A stretch of DNA of 64,000 nt from Clostridiales bacterium (GCA_902362775.1 CABIXV010000001.1:214840-278839); one strand, 5' to 3'. Shown: positions 31,318 to 39,827, numbered from the stretch's first letter. Numbers and translations: made by a program. The notes: a model not told the origin generated them from the sequence alone.

Positions 31318-32211
31318 ATGCACCTGAAGATGACCATCACCCGGCTCACCGCCGCCCTTCTGGTTTCCAGCACCCTCGCGGCCCCTGTCCTGGCCGCCTC
31401 GGGTACTGTCAATTCCGGGGGCGACCCCCTTCGGGTCCGGGCCGATCCCAACACCAGCAGTCAAATTCTAACCAAGCTGTCCGACGGCACCCAGGTAGAG
31501 GTGCTGGAACAGGCCGAAAACGGCTGGTACAAGATCGCCCATGAGGGGATCTCCGGCTTCGTTTCGGGGGAGTATCTGGTGGTCCATGAGGAGGGCCAGG
31601 AGCAGGCCGTCGCATTGGCCGCAGAGGCTGACGCGGAAGCTGCCAGTACCTTTGGCCGGATTACCGCCTCCTCCCTGAACGTTCGCTCTGGCCCCAGCAC
31701 TGACCACGAAAAGGTAGGGAGCCTAGCCGCGGGCAGGGTCGTCGAACTGCTGGAGGAGAGCGACGGCTGGTACCGTATTGAAAACGGCTATATCAGCACC
31801 GAGTATGTGACCATCGTAGACCCCTCCCAAATCAGCAAGGGACAGGAAATCGCCGATTATGCCCTCCAGTTCGTGGGGTATCCCTATGTGTATGGCGGCA
31901 GCAGCCCCAAGGGCTTTGACTGCTCTGGCTTTACCAGCTATGTCTATAAGCAGTTTGGCATCACCATCAATCGCACCGCCTCCACCCAGCTGGATAACGG
32001 TACTCCTGTTTCCATGAGCGAGCTCCAGCCCGGCGACCTGGTCATGTTCAAAAAATCCGGTACCGGCAGCAAGCGGGCATCCCATGTGGGAATTTACATC
32101 GGCAACAACCAGTTTGTCCATGCCTCCACTTCCACGGTGGGCGTCATTGTCAGCGATATGGATTACGCCTATTACACCACCGGCTTTGTGGGCGGACGCC
32201 GCTTGGTCTGA
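31318..32211 (+). CDS. Secreted NlpC/P60 peptidoglycan hydrolase with two SH3 domains
   Basis: A 297-residue exported cell-wall hydrolase. The signal peptide ends at about residue 27 (AAPVLAA). Two bacterial SH3 domains (about 29-90 and 110-168; LRVRADPNTSSQIL and LNVRSGPSTDHEKV) bind the wall. The C-terminal NlpC/P60 domain (about 172-297) has the catalytic Cys in FDCSGF (C202), His in SHVGIYIG (H256) and a third polar residue in FVHAS. It should cleave D-gamma-Glu-diaminopimelate-type stem-peptide bonds. GGGAGG precedes the ATG. A perfect bidirectional terminator follows. Confidence 0.94.
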   Translation: MHLKMTITRLTAALLVSSTLAAPVLAASGTVNSGGDPLRVRADPNTSSQILTKLSDGTQVEVLEQAENGWYKIAHEGISGFVSGEYLVVHEEGQEQAVALAAEADAEAASTFGRITASSLNVRSGPSTDHEKVGSLAAGRVVELLEESDGWYRIENGYISTEYVTIVDPSQISKGQEIADYALQFVGYPYVYGGSSPKGFDCSGFTSYVYKQFGITINRTASTQLDNGTPVSMSELQPGDLVMFKKSGTGSKRASHVGIYIGNNQFVHASTSTVGVIVSDMDYAYYTTGFVGGRRLV

Positions 32212-32231
32212 TTTTCTCTCAAAATTACTAT

Positions 32232-32274
32232 AAAAACAGAGCGGGTCCCCTATGGGGACCCGCTCTGTTTTTTT
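32232..32274. terminator. Perfect bidirectional terminator
   Basis: A 19-bp perfect stem (32232-32250 with 32254-32272) with a 3-base loop and A5/T7 arms lies between convergent genes ending at 32211 and 32273. Confidence 0.93.
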
Positions 32275-33712
32275 ACTGCCGCTCTGCCTCCTGGGAGAGC
32301 GGGGGATGCCGACCCTCCAACGCTGTTAAGTCGCTGCCCTCCACCTTGGCATATGCCCGCTTCCGTACACACAGGAAGAAGATCAGATGGACCGCACCAG
32401 TGACCAGCCAACTGATGGGATAGGAGATGTACAGGCAGGAGGCTGTGTGATAGACCGGGAATATCACCGCCACCCACACCAGACGCAGGCCGCAGGCCCC
32501 CACTAGGGAGACCACCATGGGAACCACCGAATAGCCGATCCCCCGAAGGACACCTACCAGCGTATCCATGATGCCGCAGATAAAATAGGGGCAGGCGATA
32601 AAAGACAACCGGATAAGCGCCTGGGCAATGACCTCATGCTCCCCGGCAGGGACATAGAAGCCAGCCAGAGTCTCGCCAAAGAAATAGGCAAGATTACCAA
32701 ATACCAGGCCGCTTATGACCGAAAAAGAGACGCACTGGACCGCGATGCGGTCCACTCGCTTGCACTTTCCGGCTCCGTAGTTCTGCCCCACAAAGGTGAT
32801 GGCCGTCTGATAAAAGGCGTTCATGGCGGCGTAGACAAAGCCCTCAATGCTGGCGGAGGCAGAGGAGCCGGCGGCCAGCACTGGGTCATCAAAGGAGTTG
32901 ATGGCCGACTGGATGACCACGTTAGACAGGGAGAACACCACTCCCTGGCAGCCCGCCGGCAGACCCACCTGGAGGATACGGCGGATGACCGACCACTGAA
33001 GGCCCAGCTTATTCAATTCCAACCGGAGAGCCCCCTCCTCCCGCACCAGGCACCAAACCACTAGAGCGGCGGAGATATACTGGGAGATGATAGTGGCCAG
33101 CGCCACACCGGCCACATCCATATGCAGGACGATGACGAAAAACAGGTTTAGTACCACGTTGACTACGCCGGATAAAAAGAGAAAGTACAGGGGACGGCGG
33201 GTGTCCCCCTGAGCCCGCAGGATGGCCGCCCCAAAGTTGTAAGTAAGCAGGGCGGGCATCCCAAAGAAGTAGATGCGCAGGTAGACGGTGGCCAAGTCGA
33301 TGACGTCGGTGGGGGAGGACATCCACTCTAGCAGCTGGCGGACCATGACTGTGCCGAACACCGTCATGACCACACCACTGATGAGCGCCAGGGTCATGGA
33401 GGTGTGGACGCTGCGGCTCACATTGTCGTGGCGCCCGGCCCCCAAATCTCTGGCTACCACCACATTGGTGCCCACGGAGAGGCCCACAAACAGATTGATC
33501 AGCAGGTTAATCAGGGCCGTATTGGACCCTACTGCCGCCAGGGCTTCCTTGCCGGCGAATTTACCCACCACCACTACGTCGGCGGCGTTGAACAGCAGCT
33601 GCAACAGACTGGAGGCCATCAGCGGCAAAGCAAAGAGAAGGATCTTATCCGCTATGGACCCGTTGCACATATCGATCTCATATCGCCTCTTGACGCTCCT
33701 CTGTTTCAACAC
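32273..33712 (-). CDS. MATE-family efflux transporter
   Basis: A 479-residue multidrug/toxin exporter with 12 hydrophobic segments in two MatE halves (NAADVVVVGKFAGKEALAAVG; FDDPVLAAGSSASASIEGF; FVGQNYGAGKCKRVDR). It probably expels cationic compounds using Na+ or H+. The start is uncertain: GTG at 33712 and TTG at 33709 both follow GGGAGAGG, while the ATG at 33670 gives the usual MATE beginning (MCNGSIADKILLFALPLM). It lies 34 bases after the NSS symporter gene in the same direction and is probably co-transcribed. Confidence 0.92.
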   Translation of the reverse strand: MLKQRSVKRRYEIDMCNGSIADKILLFALPLMASSLLQLLFNAADVVVVGKFAGKEALAAVGSNTALINLLINLFVGLSVGTNVVVARDLGAGRHDNVSRSVHTSMTLALISGVVMTVFGTVMVRQLLEWMSSPTDVIDLATVYLRIYFFGMPALLTYNFGAAILRAQGDTRRPLYFLFLSGVVNVVLNLFFVIVLHMDVAGVALATIISQYISAALVVWCLVREEGALRLELNKLGLQWSVIRRILQVGLPAGCQGVVFSLSNVVIQSAINSFDDPVLAAGSSASASIEGFVYAAMNAFYQTAITFVGQNYGAGKCKRVDRIAVQCVSFSVISGLVFGNLAYFFGETLAGFYVPAGEHEVIAQALIRLSFIACPYFICGIMDTLVGVLRGIGYSVVPMVVSLVGACGLRLVWVAVIFPVYHTASCLYISYPISWLVTGAVHLIFFLCVRKRAYAKVEGSDLTALEGRHPPLSQEAERQ

Positions 33713-33746
33713 AGACCTCTCCCTTCCAATTTCTCAAATTCCTCAC

Positions 33747-35081
33747 TCAGCCAATCCCGTGGAACACAAATCCCAGAATGACCACCAAGATCGTCAAGGG
33801 TACATAGACATACTTTCCCACAGGACCAAACGCCCTGCTCAGTGGCTTTTGCCTGCCGGTCTCCAGTTCTTTCCGAAGCTTGCTCCACCCCAGCACATAG
33901 TAGATGGAGATGGCACCCAGCACAGCTCCGATGGGAACCACTTGGATGGTGATAAAGTCCATCCAAGCTCCTACCCGCTCCTCTGACTCCATGAAGATCC
34001 CTACTCCAATTGTCAGTGCAGAGCAGATGACTACCGCCGTCTTTCTCCCCAGCTTGAAGTGTGTCTGCCAGCTCTCGGACACGGCCTCAAACATATTGAT
34101 CAGAGAGGTAAGACCGGCAAACAGGACTGACAGGAAGAAAAACGCGGCAAACAGCCGGCCCATAGGCATCTGCTGGAACACGGTGGGCAGAGTGATGAAC
34201 ATGAGAGGCGGGCCGGATTTCACGTCTAGGCCATAGGCAAAGACAGCCGGCATGATGGCCAAGGCGGACAGCAGGGCGGCCATGGTATCAAAGATCGCCG
34301 TCCGCAGGGACGCCTTGGGGATATCCTCCTTCTTGTCCAAATAAGCCCCGTACACGATCATGCCAGAGCCAGTGATAGACAGGGAGAAAAAAGCCTGCCC
34401 CATGGCCATGACCCAGGTGTATGGCTCCAGCAGCTTGGACCAGTCTGGGACCAGCAGGAAGCGGTAGCCCTCTCCCGCCCCAGGTAAAGTAGCCACCCAG
34501 ATGGCCAGAATGATGAACAGGACATAGAACAAGGGCATTAGGATACGGCTCACCTTTTCGATACCAGAGGTGACGCCGAACATCAGCACCAGGCAGACCA
34601 TAGCTATCACTACGGTATGCCACAGGGGATTGCCAAAGTGAGAGGCGGCCGCCGTGAAGAAGGCGGTGGGCTCCGCCGTCATCAAAGTTCCGGACAGGGC
34701 GCCGGCCAGGCTGTTGAGCACCCAGCCCAGAATGACGGCATAGCCGATGGCGATACCCAGGGATCCCATCAGAGGCAGCCAGCTGACCACGCTGCCCACC
34801 CGCTTCAGTCTAGGGTCCCGCTCCTGAAAGCACCGCTCATAGGCGCCGATGGTCCCAGTACCCGCCAGACGGCCGATGCCGAACTCAGCGGACAGGCCCA
34901 CCCAGCCAAACAGGAAAACGAACAGCAGATAGGGGATCAGGAAGGCCGCCCCTCCATACTGGCCCAGCCGATAGGGAAACAGCCAGATGTTACCCAGCCC
35001 CACAGCCGAACCAACACAGGCGATGACAAAGCCTATGGAGGAACTAAATCCCCCGTTCTGGTGTTTTTTCTGATTTGCCAT
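33747..35081 (-). CDS. Neurotransmitter:sodium symporter (NSS/SNF) family transporter
   Basis: A 444-residue Na+-dependent amino-acid transporter of the LeuT type. The first helix motif SAVGLGNIWLFPYRLGQYGGAAFL holds the sodium and substrate sites. The SLSITGSGMIVYGAYLDKKEDI stretch is helix 6-7, and 11-12 helices are predicted. The bacterial 11-helix subgroup takes up Tyr, Trp or branched-chain amino acids; the substrate here is unknown. TTAGGAGA precedes the ATG. I found no convincing promoter in 35082-35243. Confidence 0.92.
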   Translation of the reverse strand: MANQKKHQNGGFSSSIGFVIACVGSAVGLGNIWLFPYRLGQYGGAAFLIPYLLFVFLFGWVGLSAEFGIGRLAGTGTIGAYERCFQERDPRLKRVGSVVSWLPLMGSLGIAIGYAVILGWVLNSLAGALSGTLMTAEPTAFFTAAASHFGNPLWHTVVIAMVCLVLMFGVTSGIEKVSRILMPLFYVLFIILAIWVATLPGAGEGYRFLLVPDWSKLLEPYTWVMAMGQAFFSLSITGSGMIVYGAYLDKKEDIPKASLRTAIFDTMAALLSALAIMPAVFAYGLDVKSGPPLMFITLPTVFQQMPMGRLFAAFFFLSVLFAGLTSLINMFEAVSESWQTHFKLGRKTAVVICSALTIGVGIFMESEERVGAWMDFITIQVVPIGAVLGAISIYYVLGWSKLRKELETGRQKPLSRAFGPVGKYVYVPLTILVVILGFVFHGIG

Positions 35082-35243
35082 ACTCTGATTCTCCTAATTT
35101 CTAGTTTCACTTTTTAAAAGATCTGCTCCAGCGAATCAGTTTTTTATACTATCACAAAAGGAATGGACTGTCCAGTACAAATGTCCGTCCCTAAGGTCTC
35201 TGTCTGCCGCAACAGACCGAGAGTCCTATTTCGATCTTCAAGC

Positions 35244-35846
35244 CTATTTCTTGTTTGAGAGTTCCTCTTGCAATATATCCAACATATTCATGGTCTTTGT
35301 CGACCAGGAGATCGTAGTGCCGTGTAGGCCGCTCCTCTCCTGAATTTTTTGTCTCAATTCAAATATCTTTTCCATATCGATATCCAGCTCAGTGGATCGC
35401 TTCACCAGGTCGTCATAATCAACCCCTTTTATGTTAGCGGCTTTTTTCATTTCCCGCTCTATGATCTTAGCCCAGTTTTCATTTCTGATCCTATATCGGA
35501 CCCAGGCAAAAAAGATTTTCGGGTTCGTCGTATCTGGAGAATCAGCGTGGCAGTTTGGACACAGAAGGAACAGATTCCCCGGGCTATCGTCACCTCCTTT
35601 TGACTTTGGGACAATGTGAGCTTTGTCCAACAGGCGGTCTCCATTCCACAACGCCCTCAGTGTCTTTGCATCCGCTGTCTGAAAGGGCGGCATATGACAG
35701 GCCCAGCAGAATATCTCATCCGGCAGTTCTGTAATCTTTACTGCGTCATCCCCCAGTGTGCAATCGTTGATCCTCTTGATCTCAAAATCTTTAGTAATCG
35801 CTTTATCGGACCAATACATATATATCTCATACTTTTTTGTCTTCAT
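35244..35846 (-). CDS. HNH endonuclease domain protein
   Basis: A 200-residue protein with a central HNH nuclease fold. A zinc knuckle uses C47/C50 (FCWAC) and C96/C99 (LLCPNC). The HNH triad is H77 in DKAHIVPKSKGG, N91 in SPGNLF and H100 in CHADSPD. The flanks have no known domain; the C-terminal third is helical. AAGGAGGAG precedes the ATG at 35846. It starts 10 bases after the RlmD-type gene, so it is co-transcribed, yet its base composition is visibly richer in A+T, suggesting later insertion. A host-defence or nicking role is inference. Confidence 0.85.
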   Translation of the reverse strand: MKTKKYEIYMYWSDKAITKDFEIKRINDCTLGDDAVKITELPDEIFCWACHMPPFQTADAKTLRALWNGDRLLDKAHIVPKSKGGDDSPGNLFLLCPNCHADSPDTTNPKIFFAWVRYRIRNENWAKIIEREMKKAANIKGVDYDDLVKRSTELDIDMEKIFELRQKIQERSGLHGTTISWSTKTMNMLDILQEELSNKK

Positions 35847-35856
35847 ATGCTCCTCC

Positions 35857-37224
35857 TTAACCAACATCGATCTCCGACTCCCGCGACAGAAGCACCACCG
35901 TTTCCACATGGGCGGTCCGTGGAAACAGATCCACCCCCTGTGCCTTCACCGCCCGATAGCCCAGCTCCCCAAACCGCCTCACATCCCTGGACAGGGTGGC
36001 CGGATCACAGGACACATAGACGATCCGTTCCGGAGCCATGCCGGCCAGGATGGCAGGCACCTCCGGTTGGAGCCCCTTCCGGGGCGGGTCCACACAGATG
36101 ACCTGGGGGCGAACTCCCTCCCCACTTAGCCTGGCGGCCACCGCCCCGGCGTCACCGCAGAAAAACTCTGTGTTTTCCACGCCGTTTCTCCTGGCGTTCT
36201 CTCTGGCGTCCTGGATGGCCTGGGGAACAATCTCCGCGCCGATCACTTTTGCGGCCCTCCGGGAGAGGGCCAGGGAGATGGTGCCGATGCCGCAGTACAG
36301 ATCCAGCACGGTCTCCCTTCCGGTCAGGGCGGCAAAGTCCAGAGCCACAGCGTATAGCTGCTCTGTCTGTGCCCGGTTGATCTGGAAAAAGGATGGCACA
36401 GACAGGCGGAAGGTATAGGCGCACAGCTCCTCCTCCAGATAGTCCCTCCCCCAGAGGGTGTGGTACTCCGGACCCAGGATGACGTTGGTGTCCGCCGGGT
36501 TGACATTGAGCACCACACCTACTACACCTGGCTCGCACTCCCGCAGGGCTGACACCAGTCGGTCCGCACCGGGCAGCACAGGCTTCCAGGCCACGACACA
36601 GACCAGCGCCTCACCCCTACTGTTGGTCCGAACATAGAGGTGGCGCACGACGAACCGGCCCTCCATATGATACTCGGAGGGGAGATGAGCCGCCCATTCT
36701 TCAAAGGCGCGTTGGAGGCGCGAGACCCGCTCCGGCTGAAGCAGGCAGTCCTCCACCTCCAACACTTGGTGGCTCCTGGCCCGGTAATAACCCGCCCGGA
36801 CCCTGTCTTCCGCTCGATCCACCGGGAATTGGACCTTGTTTCGATAGCGGTCGGGCTTCTCTGCCCCCAGCACCGGGGGCAGCTCCAGTCTTACGCCGCC
36901 TACCCGCTCCAGGGCGTCGGCGATGCGCTGCCCCTTGGCCCGAAGCTCCTCGTCGTAAGTCATGTGTCGGAACTGGCAGCCACCGCATCTGCCGAAAACA
37001 GGGCAACCGGGTTCCAACCGCTCCGGCGACGGCCGCAACAGCTCCACTCCCCGGCCCCAGGCCACCGTCTTATTCACCTTCTCTAACCGGACGTTCCATC
37101 GCTCGCCCGCGATGGTAAAGGGCACAAAGACCACCCGGCCCTCCAGCCGGGCCACCCCCATCCCCTCCGCGGTGTATCCGGTGATATCCAAGGCGTGGAT
37201 ACTATTCTTCTTCCAATCCGCCAT
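35857..37224 (-). CDS. rlmD: 23S rRNA (uracil-C5)-methyltransferase, RlmD/RlmCD type
   Basis: A 455-residue SAM-dependent RNA m5U methyltransferase. An N-terminal TRAM domain (about 8-63) is followed by the iron-sulfur site CPVFGRCGGC (C74, C80, C83, with a fourth Cys near 162 in VEDCLLQP). The SAM site LDLYCGIGTISLAL, the DPPRKG motif and the catalytic Cys in YVSCDPATLSRD complete the family. Gram-positive members often modify U747 and U1939 (RlmCD), so the exact site is open. The ATG at 37224 begins at a GGGGTGG RBS; the frame is open 21 codons further upstream. Confidence 0.94.
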   Translation of the reverse strand: MADWKKNSIHALDITGYTAEGMGVARLEGRVVFVPFTIAGERWNVRLEKVNKTVAWGRGVELLRPSPERLEPGCPVFGRCGGCQFRHMTYDEELRAKGQRIADALERVGGVRLELPPVLGAEKPDRYRNKVQFPVDRAEDRVRAGYYRARSHQVLEVEDCLLQPERVSRLQRAFEEWAAHLPSEYHMEGRFVVRHLYVRTNSRGEALVCVVAWKPVLPGADRLVSALRECEPGVVGVVLNVNPADTNVILGPEYHTLWGRDYLEEELCAYTFRLSVPSFFQINRAQTEQLYAVALDFAALTGRETVLDLYCGIGTISLALSRRAAKVIGAEIVPQAIQDARENARRNGVENTEFFCGDAGAVAARLSGEGVRPQVICVDPPRKGLQPEVPAILAGMAPERIVYVSCDPATLSRDVRRFGELGYRAVKAQGVDLFPRTAHVETVVLLSRESEIDVG

Positions 37225-37252
37225 GAGGCCACCCCACTTTCTTTTCAGCAAT

Positions 37253-37281
37253 ACTATATCATGTCCCGTCTCTGTGGTAAA
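37253..37281 (-). promoter_or_regulatory. Promoter of the RlmD-type gene
   Basis: On the minus strand TTTACC (37281-37276), 17 bases, TATAGT (37258-37253) with a TG extension, 29 bases before the ATG. Confidence 0.6.
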
Positions 37282-37285
37282 GGAC

Positions 37286-37321
37286 AAAAAGGGGCGCCCG
37301 GACCAGTCCGGACGCCCCCTG
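37286..37321 (-). terminator. Terminator of the glycine-riboswitch symporter
   Basis: A hairpin (GGGGCG-CCCGGAC with GTCCGG-ACGCCCC) followed on the minus strand by TTTTTG lies 19 bases after the AGCS stop and just before the next promoter. Confidence 0.85.
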
Positions 37322-37339
37322 GAGAGGGACAGGCTCGTA

Positions 37340-38755
37340 TTACTTTTTCACACCCACACCGTGAGTGGTCCTGACCACCAGACCGGTCAGGGCGAAGAGG
37401 GCAATGGCGTTGGGGATAACCATCAGGTTGTTGAACATATCAGTCAGCTCCCACACAAAGTCGCTTCCGGTCACAGTACCCAGGAAAATAAACCCAAGCG
37501 CCAGGATCGAGTAGACTACGGCGCCCTTCTTGCCGAACAGATAGACTACGTTGATCTTGCCAAACAGATTCCAGCTCAGGATAGTAGAGAAGGCGAAGAA
37601 GAACAGACAGATGGCCACGAACATAGCCCCCGCCTCGGCGCCAAAGACGGAGCCGAAGGCGGTCTGGGCCAGGTTGGTCTTATTCAGTACCTGGCTGGCG
37701 GCGGCCGCGCCGCACTCGGCCAGCGGCCCGCCGGGGGTATACAGGGTGGAGATGACCACAAGAGCATTCAGAGTCAGCACCACAAAGGTATCCATGAATA
37801 CACCGATCATAGCCACCACTCCCTGATCGTGGGGGTCGGTAACATTGGCCTGGGCGTGGGCGTGGGGGGTGGAGCCCATGCCGGCCTCGTTGGAGAACAG
37901 GCCCCGCTTCGCGCCCTGACTGATGGCCTCCTTCAAGGCGTAGCCGAAAGCGCCGCCGATGATGGCCTGGGGCTGGAAGGCGTACTGAAAGATCATGGCG
38001 AAGGTGGCGGGGATATACTGGATGCGGGCGGCAAGGACACCCAGTCCGCCTACCAGGAAAATCACAGCCATGATGGGGACCAGCTTTTCAGTGACAGAGG
38101 CCAGCCGCTGTACACCACCCACGAAGATGAAGCCACAGATGACTACCAGCACGATGCCCACGATCCAGGAGGGCACACCGAAGGCTGTTTCAAAGGTGGA
38201 GCCGATAGAGTTGGACTGAACCATGCAGCCCATGAAGCCCAGGGCCAGGATGATGGCCACAGCAAAGAATCCGGCTAGGAACTTGCCGAAGCCGCCCTTA
38301 AAGGCAGTCGTGATGTAGTAAACGGGCCCGCCCTTGTAGGAGCCATCGTCGCTCTTCTGCCTGGTCTGGATAGCCAGGGTGGCTTCCGCGTAGATGGTAG
38401 CCATACCAAAGAAGGCGATGACCCACATCCAGAAGATGGCGCCGGGGCCACCGGCCAGGATGGCCCCCGATCCGCCCACGATGTTGCCGGTGCCCACCTG
38501 GGCCGCGATGGCGGTAGCTAAGGCCTGGAAGGAACTCATGCCGTGCTCCTGTTTTCCGCCGTGGAGGGACAGGTTCCCAAAAACCTTTCTCATCCCCTCC
38601 CCAAAGCAGCGCACCTGGACAAAGCGGGTCTTGATGGAGTACCAGAGACCGACTCCGATGAGCAGGAAGACCAGGATATAGTTGGACAAATAGGTATTAA
38701 TGCTTACTACGACAGGATATAGTGCCGATTCCATGGACGCAACCAATTCTTGCAT
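37340..38755 (-). CDS. Sodium:glycine/alanine symporter (AGCS family), riboswitch controlled
   Basis: A 471-residue AGCS symporter paralogous to the one at 17616 (ATAIAAQVGTGNIVGGSGA; GGPGAIFWMW; FSNEAGMGSTPHAHA). It moves glycine or alanine with sodium. The tandem glycine riboswitch in its 5' leader strongly suggests that glycine is the substrate. AGGAGAGGAAAG precedes the ATG at 38755. The gene is monocistronic, bounded by the riboswitch platform and a terminator. Confidence 0.94.
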   Translation of the reverse strand: MQELVASMESALYPVVVSINTYLSNYILVFLLIGVGLWYSIKTRFVQVRCFGEGMRKVFGNLSLHGGKQEHGMSSFQALATAIAAQVGTGNIVGGSGAILAGGPGAIFWMWVIAFFGMATIYAEATLAIQTRQKSDDGSYKGGPVYYITTAFKGGFGKFLAGFFAVAIILALGFMGCMVQSNSIGSTFETAFGVPSWIVGIVLVVICGFIFVGGVQRLASVTEKLVPIMAVIFLVGGLGVLAARIQYIPATFAMIFQYAFQPQAIIGGAFGYALKEAISQGAKRGLFSNEAGMGSTPHAHAQANVTDPHDQGVVAMIGVFMDTFVVLTLNALVVISTLYTPGGPLAECGAAAASQVLNKTNLAQTAFGSVFGAEAGAMFVAICLFFFAFSTILSWNLFGKINVVYLFGKKGAVVYSILALGFIFLGTVTGSDFVWELTDMFNNLMVIPNAIALFALTGLVVRTTHGVGVKK

Positions 38756-38786
38756 TTGATACTCTTTCCTCTCCTACAAAAATAAA

Positions 38787-38878
38787 AACGGAACGACCGA
38801 ATAAACCGACCGCTCCGGAGAATACACACCCAGCGCACCTGCGCACGTGTAAAACAGATGCCCACAGGGCATCTGTTT
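38787..38878 (-). promoter_or_regulatory. Expression platform of the glycine riboswitch
   Basis: Two hairpins lie between the aptamers and the symporter. The first (AAACAGATGCCC paired with GGGCATCTGTTT, 38851-38878) directly follows aptamer II and ends in TTTTACA. The second (around 38788-38821) is less perfect but runs into TTTTTATTTTTG just before the RBS. One or both should form an intrinsic terminator whose folding depends on glycine. Confidence 0.7.
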
Positions 38879-38879
38879 C

Positions 38880-39060
38880 CTCTGTCCTTTTGCCTGAGAG
38901 ATTAACGGGACACGCCGCCCCGCCTTGCACCTTCGGCACTCGTTTTCGAGTTTCTCCAGAGTTACATCCGCATCCAGTCCTCATCCCCTCTGGGGACACC
39001 TGAGAGTGTTACTCCTTCGGCATGCCGTCTGGCCATTTTCCTGGATACTTCGTCTGTCCT
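38880..39060 (-). ncRNA. Tandem glycine riboswitch (two aptamers)
   Basis: On the minus strand aptamer I (about 39060-38985) contains GCCGAAGGAGTAACACTCTC followed by AGG, and aptamer II (about 38961-38880) contains GGAGAAACTC, GTGCCGAAGGTG and the very typical AATCTCTCAGGCAAAAGGAC ending in AGAG. This arrangement of two glycine aptamers joined by a short linker matches the gcvT-type element. It lies directly upstream of the AGCS symporter at 37340 and predicts glycine-responsive import. Confidence 0.92.
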
Positions 39061-39076
39061 ATTCAGTTGCTCCGTT

Positions 39077-39105
39077 ACCATACCACACCCGGCGGATTTT
39101 GTCAA
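39077..39105 (-). promoter_or_regulatory. Promoter of the glycine riboswitch transcript
   Basis: On the minus strand perfect TTGACA (39105-39100), 17 bases, TATGGT (39082-39077), just upstream of aptamer I. The stretch 39106-39234 between this and the divergent SRP promoter shows no gene. Confidence 0.75.
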
Positions 39106-39234
39106 CCTCTGGTGGACATTTATTCTCTCACAGTGGAATTTCTGTGTGCCGGGCCTTGTTTTTTGTGCAGTCCGCCTTGAAAAGAGGCATTCTTCCAGAC
39201 TCTCGCCTCTGTTTTCCCTCTTTTAAATTTTTCA

Positions 39235-39263
39235 TTGATAAATTCCCTCGGATATAGTAAAAT
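39235..39263 (+). promoter_or_regulatory. Promoter of the SRP RNA
   Basis: TTGATA (39235-39240), 17-base spacer, TAAAAT (39258-39263). It places the transcript start near 39270. Confidence 0.7.
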
Positions 39264-39271
39264 ACATAATA

Positions 39272-39586
39272 GCGTTGTTCCGCTTCGGCGCGGAGCAAGG
39301 CCGCACTAGTCGGGGAGATAGCGGTGCCCTATACCCGCAATCCGCTACAGCGGGGATGAATCCCGGCCCCCGGACGTGTAATGTGTCGTCTGCCCTGGAT
39401 AAGCAGTGATGATAGACCGGTCCCGCGCAACGGGGTCCCGTGAACCGTGTCAGGCGGGGAACCGAGCAGCACTAAGCGGTCCGCTCCGTGTGCCGTGGGG
39501 TCACTGTTCTTGAGCCGGCTGTCCAGGTAACGGGCATATTTCACGCTTCAAAGGCCGGTGTGCGGTCTTACTCCGCGTCGAAGCAA
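39272..39586 (+). ncRNA. ffs: Signal recognition particle RNA, large bacterial type
   Basis: The Alu-domain block GATAGCGGTGCCCTATACCC and CGCAATCCGCTACAGC (39328-39353 region) and the S-domain Ffh-binding hairpin GTCAGGCGGGGAACCGAGCA (about 39449-39469) followed by AGCACTAAGCGG are clear. The ends pair: 39283-39295 with 39571-39583 over 13 positions, and AAGGCCGCAC with GTGCGGTCTT inside them, giving helices closing the Alu domain. This is the long (about 300-base) form of Bacillus and clostridia. As in Bacillus, dnaX and ebfC follow. Ends are estimated from pairing. Confidence 0.9.
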
Positions 39587-39625
39587 ACTCCATATCATTC
39601 GTACTGCCGCAAGCGGCAGTCCTCA
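39583..39625 (+). repeat. Direct repeat copy 1 with internal hairpin
   Basis: A 43-base unit containing the perfect palindrome ACTGCCGC-AA-GCGGCAGT. It matches the copy at 39710-39752 at all but two positions. It overlaps the last bases of the SRP RNA pairing region, so it may be part of the RNA's 3' processing or termination. Confidence 0.75.
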
Positions 39626-39639
39626 CTCATTTCGTTGCT

Positions 39640-39708
39640 TCTCCTTTTCCAAAGGACACCCGCTCCGCTGGGCTGTCCTTTGGGGGCCGATTACGGCCCT
39701 CTTTTTCC
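39640..39708 (+). terminator. Hairpins and terminator after the SRP RNA
   Basis: A stem (AAAGGACA with TGTCCTTT, about 39654-39681) is followed by GGGCCG-ATTA-CGGCCC and TCTTTTT (about 39684-39706). The second hairpin is a standard intrinsic terminator and probably ends the primary SRP transcript. Confidence 0.75.
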
Positions 39709-39709
39709 T

Positions 39710-39752
39710 GCAAACTCCATATTATTCCTACTGCCGCAAGCGGCAGTCCTCA
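39710..39752 (+). repeat. Direct repeat copy 2 with internal hairpin
   Basis: Second copy of the 43-base unit, 127 bases downstream of the first and again carrying ACTGCCGC-AA-GCGGCAGT. It too is followed by another T-rich hairpin region. Confidence 0.75.
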
Positions 39753-39780
39753 TCCATTCTGTGGTTTTTGTTTTTAAATT

Positions 39781-39810
39781 GGCTCCGCCCCAAACGGCGG
39801 GGCTGTTTTT
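39781..39810 (+). terminator. Terminator-like hairpin just before dnaX
   Basis: GCTCCGCC paired with GGCGGGGC (one wobble) and a CCAAAC loop, followed by TGTTTTT, ends 17 bases before the dnaX ATG. It may attenuate dnaX or be a second SRP terminator; the dnaX RBS (GTGAGGTGAT) follows at once. Confidence 0.6.
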
Positions 39811-39827
39811 CTCCGTGAGGTGATTTG

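Noticed and set aside
38697-39257. Short frames on both strands over the glycine riboswitch
   Set aside because: The region is explained by the tandem aptamers and platform; the frames have no RBS.
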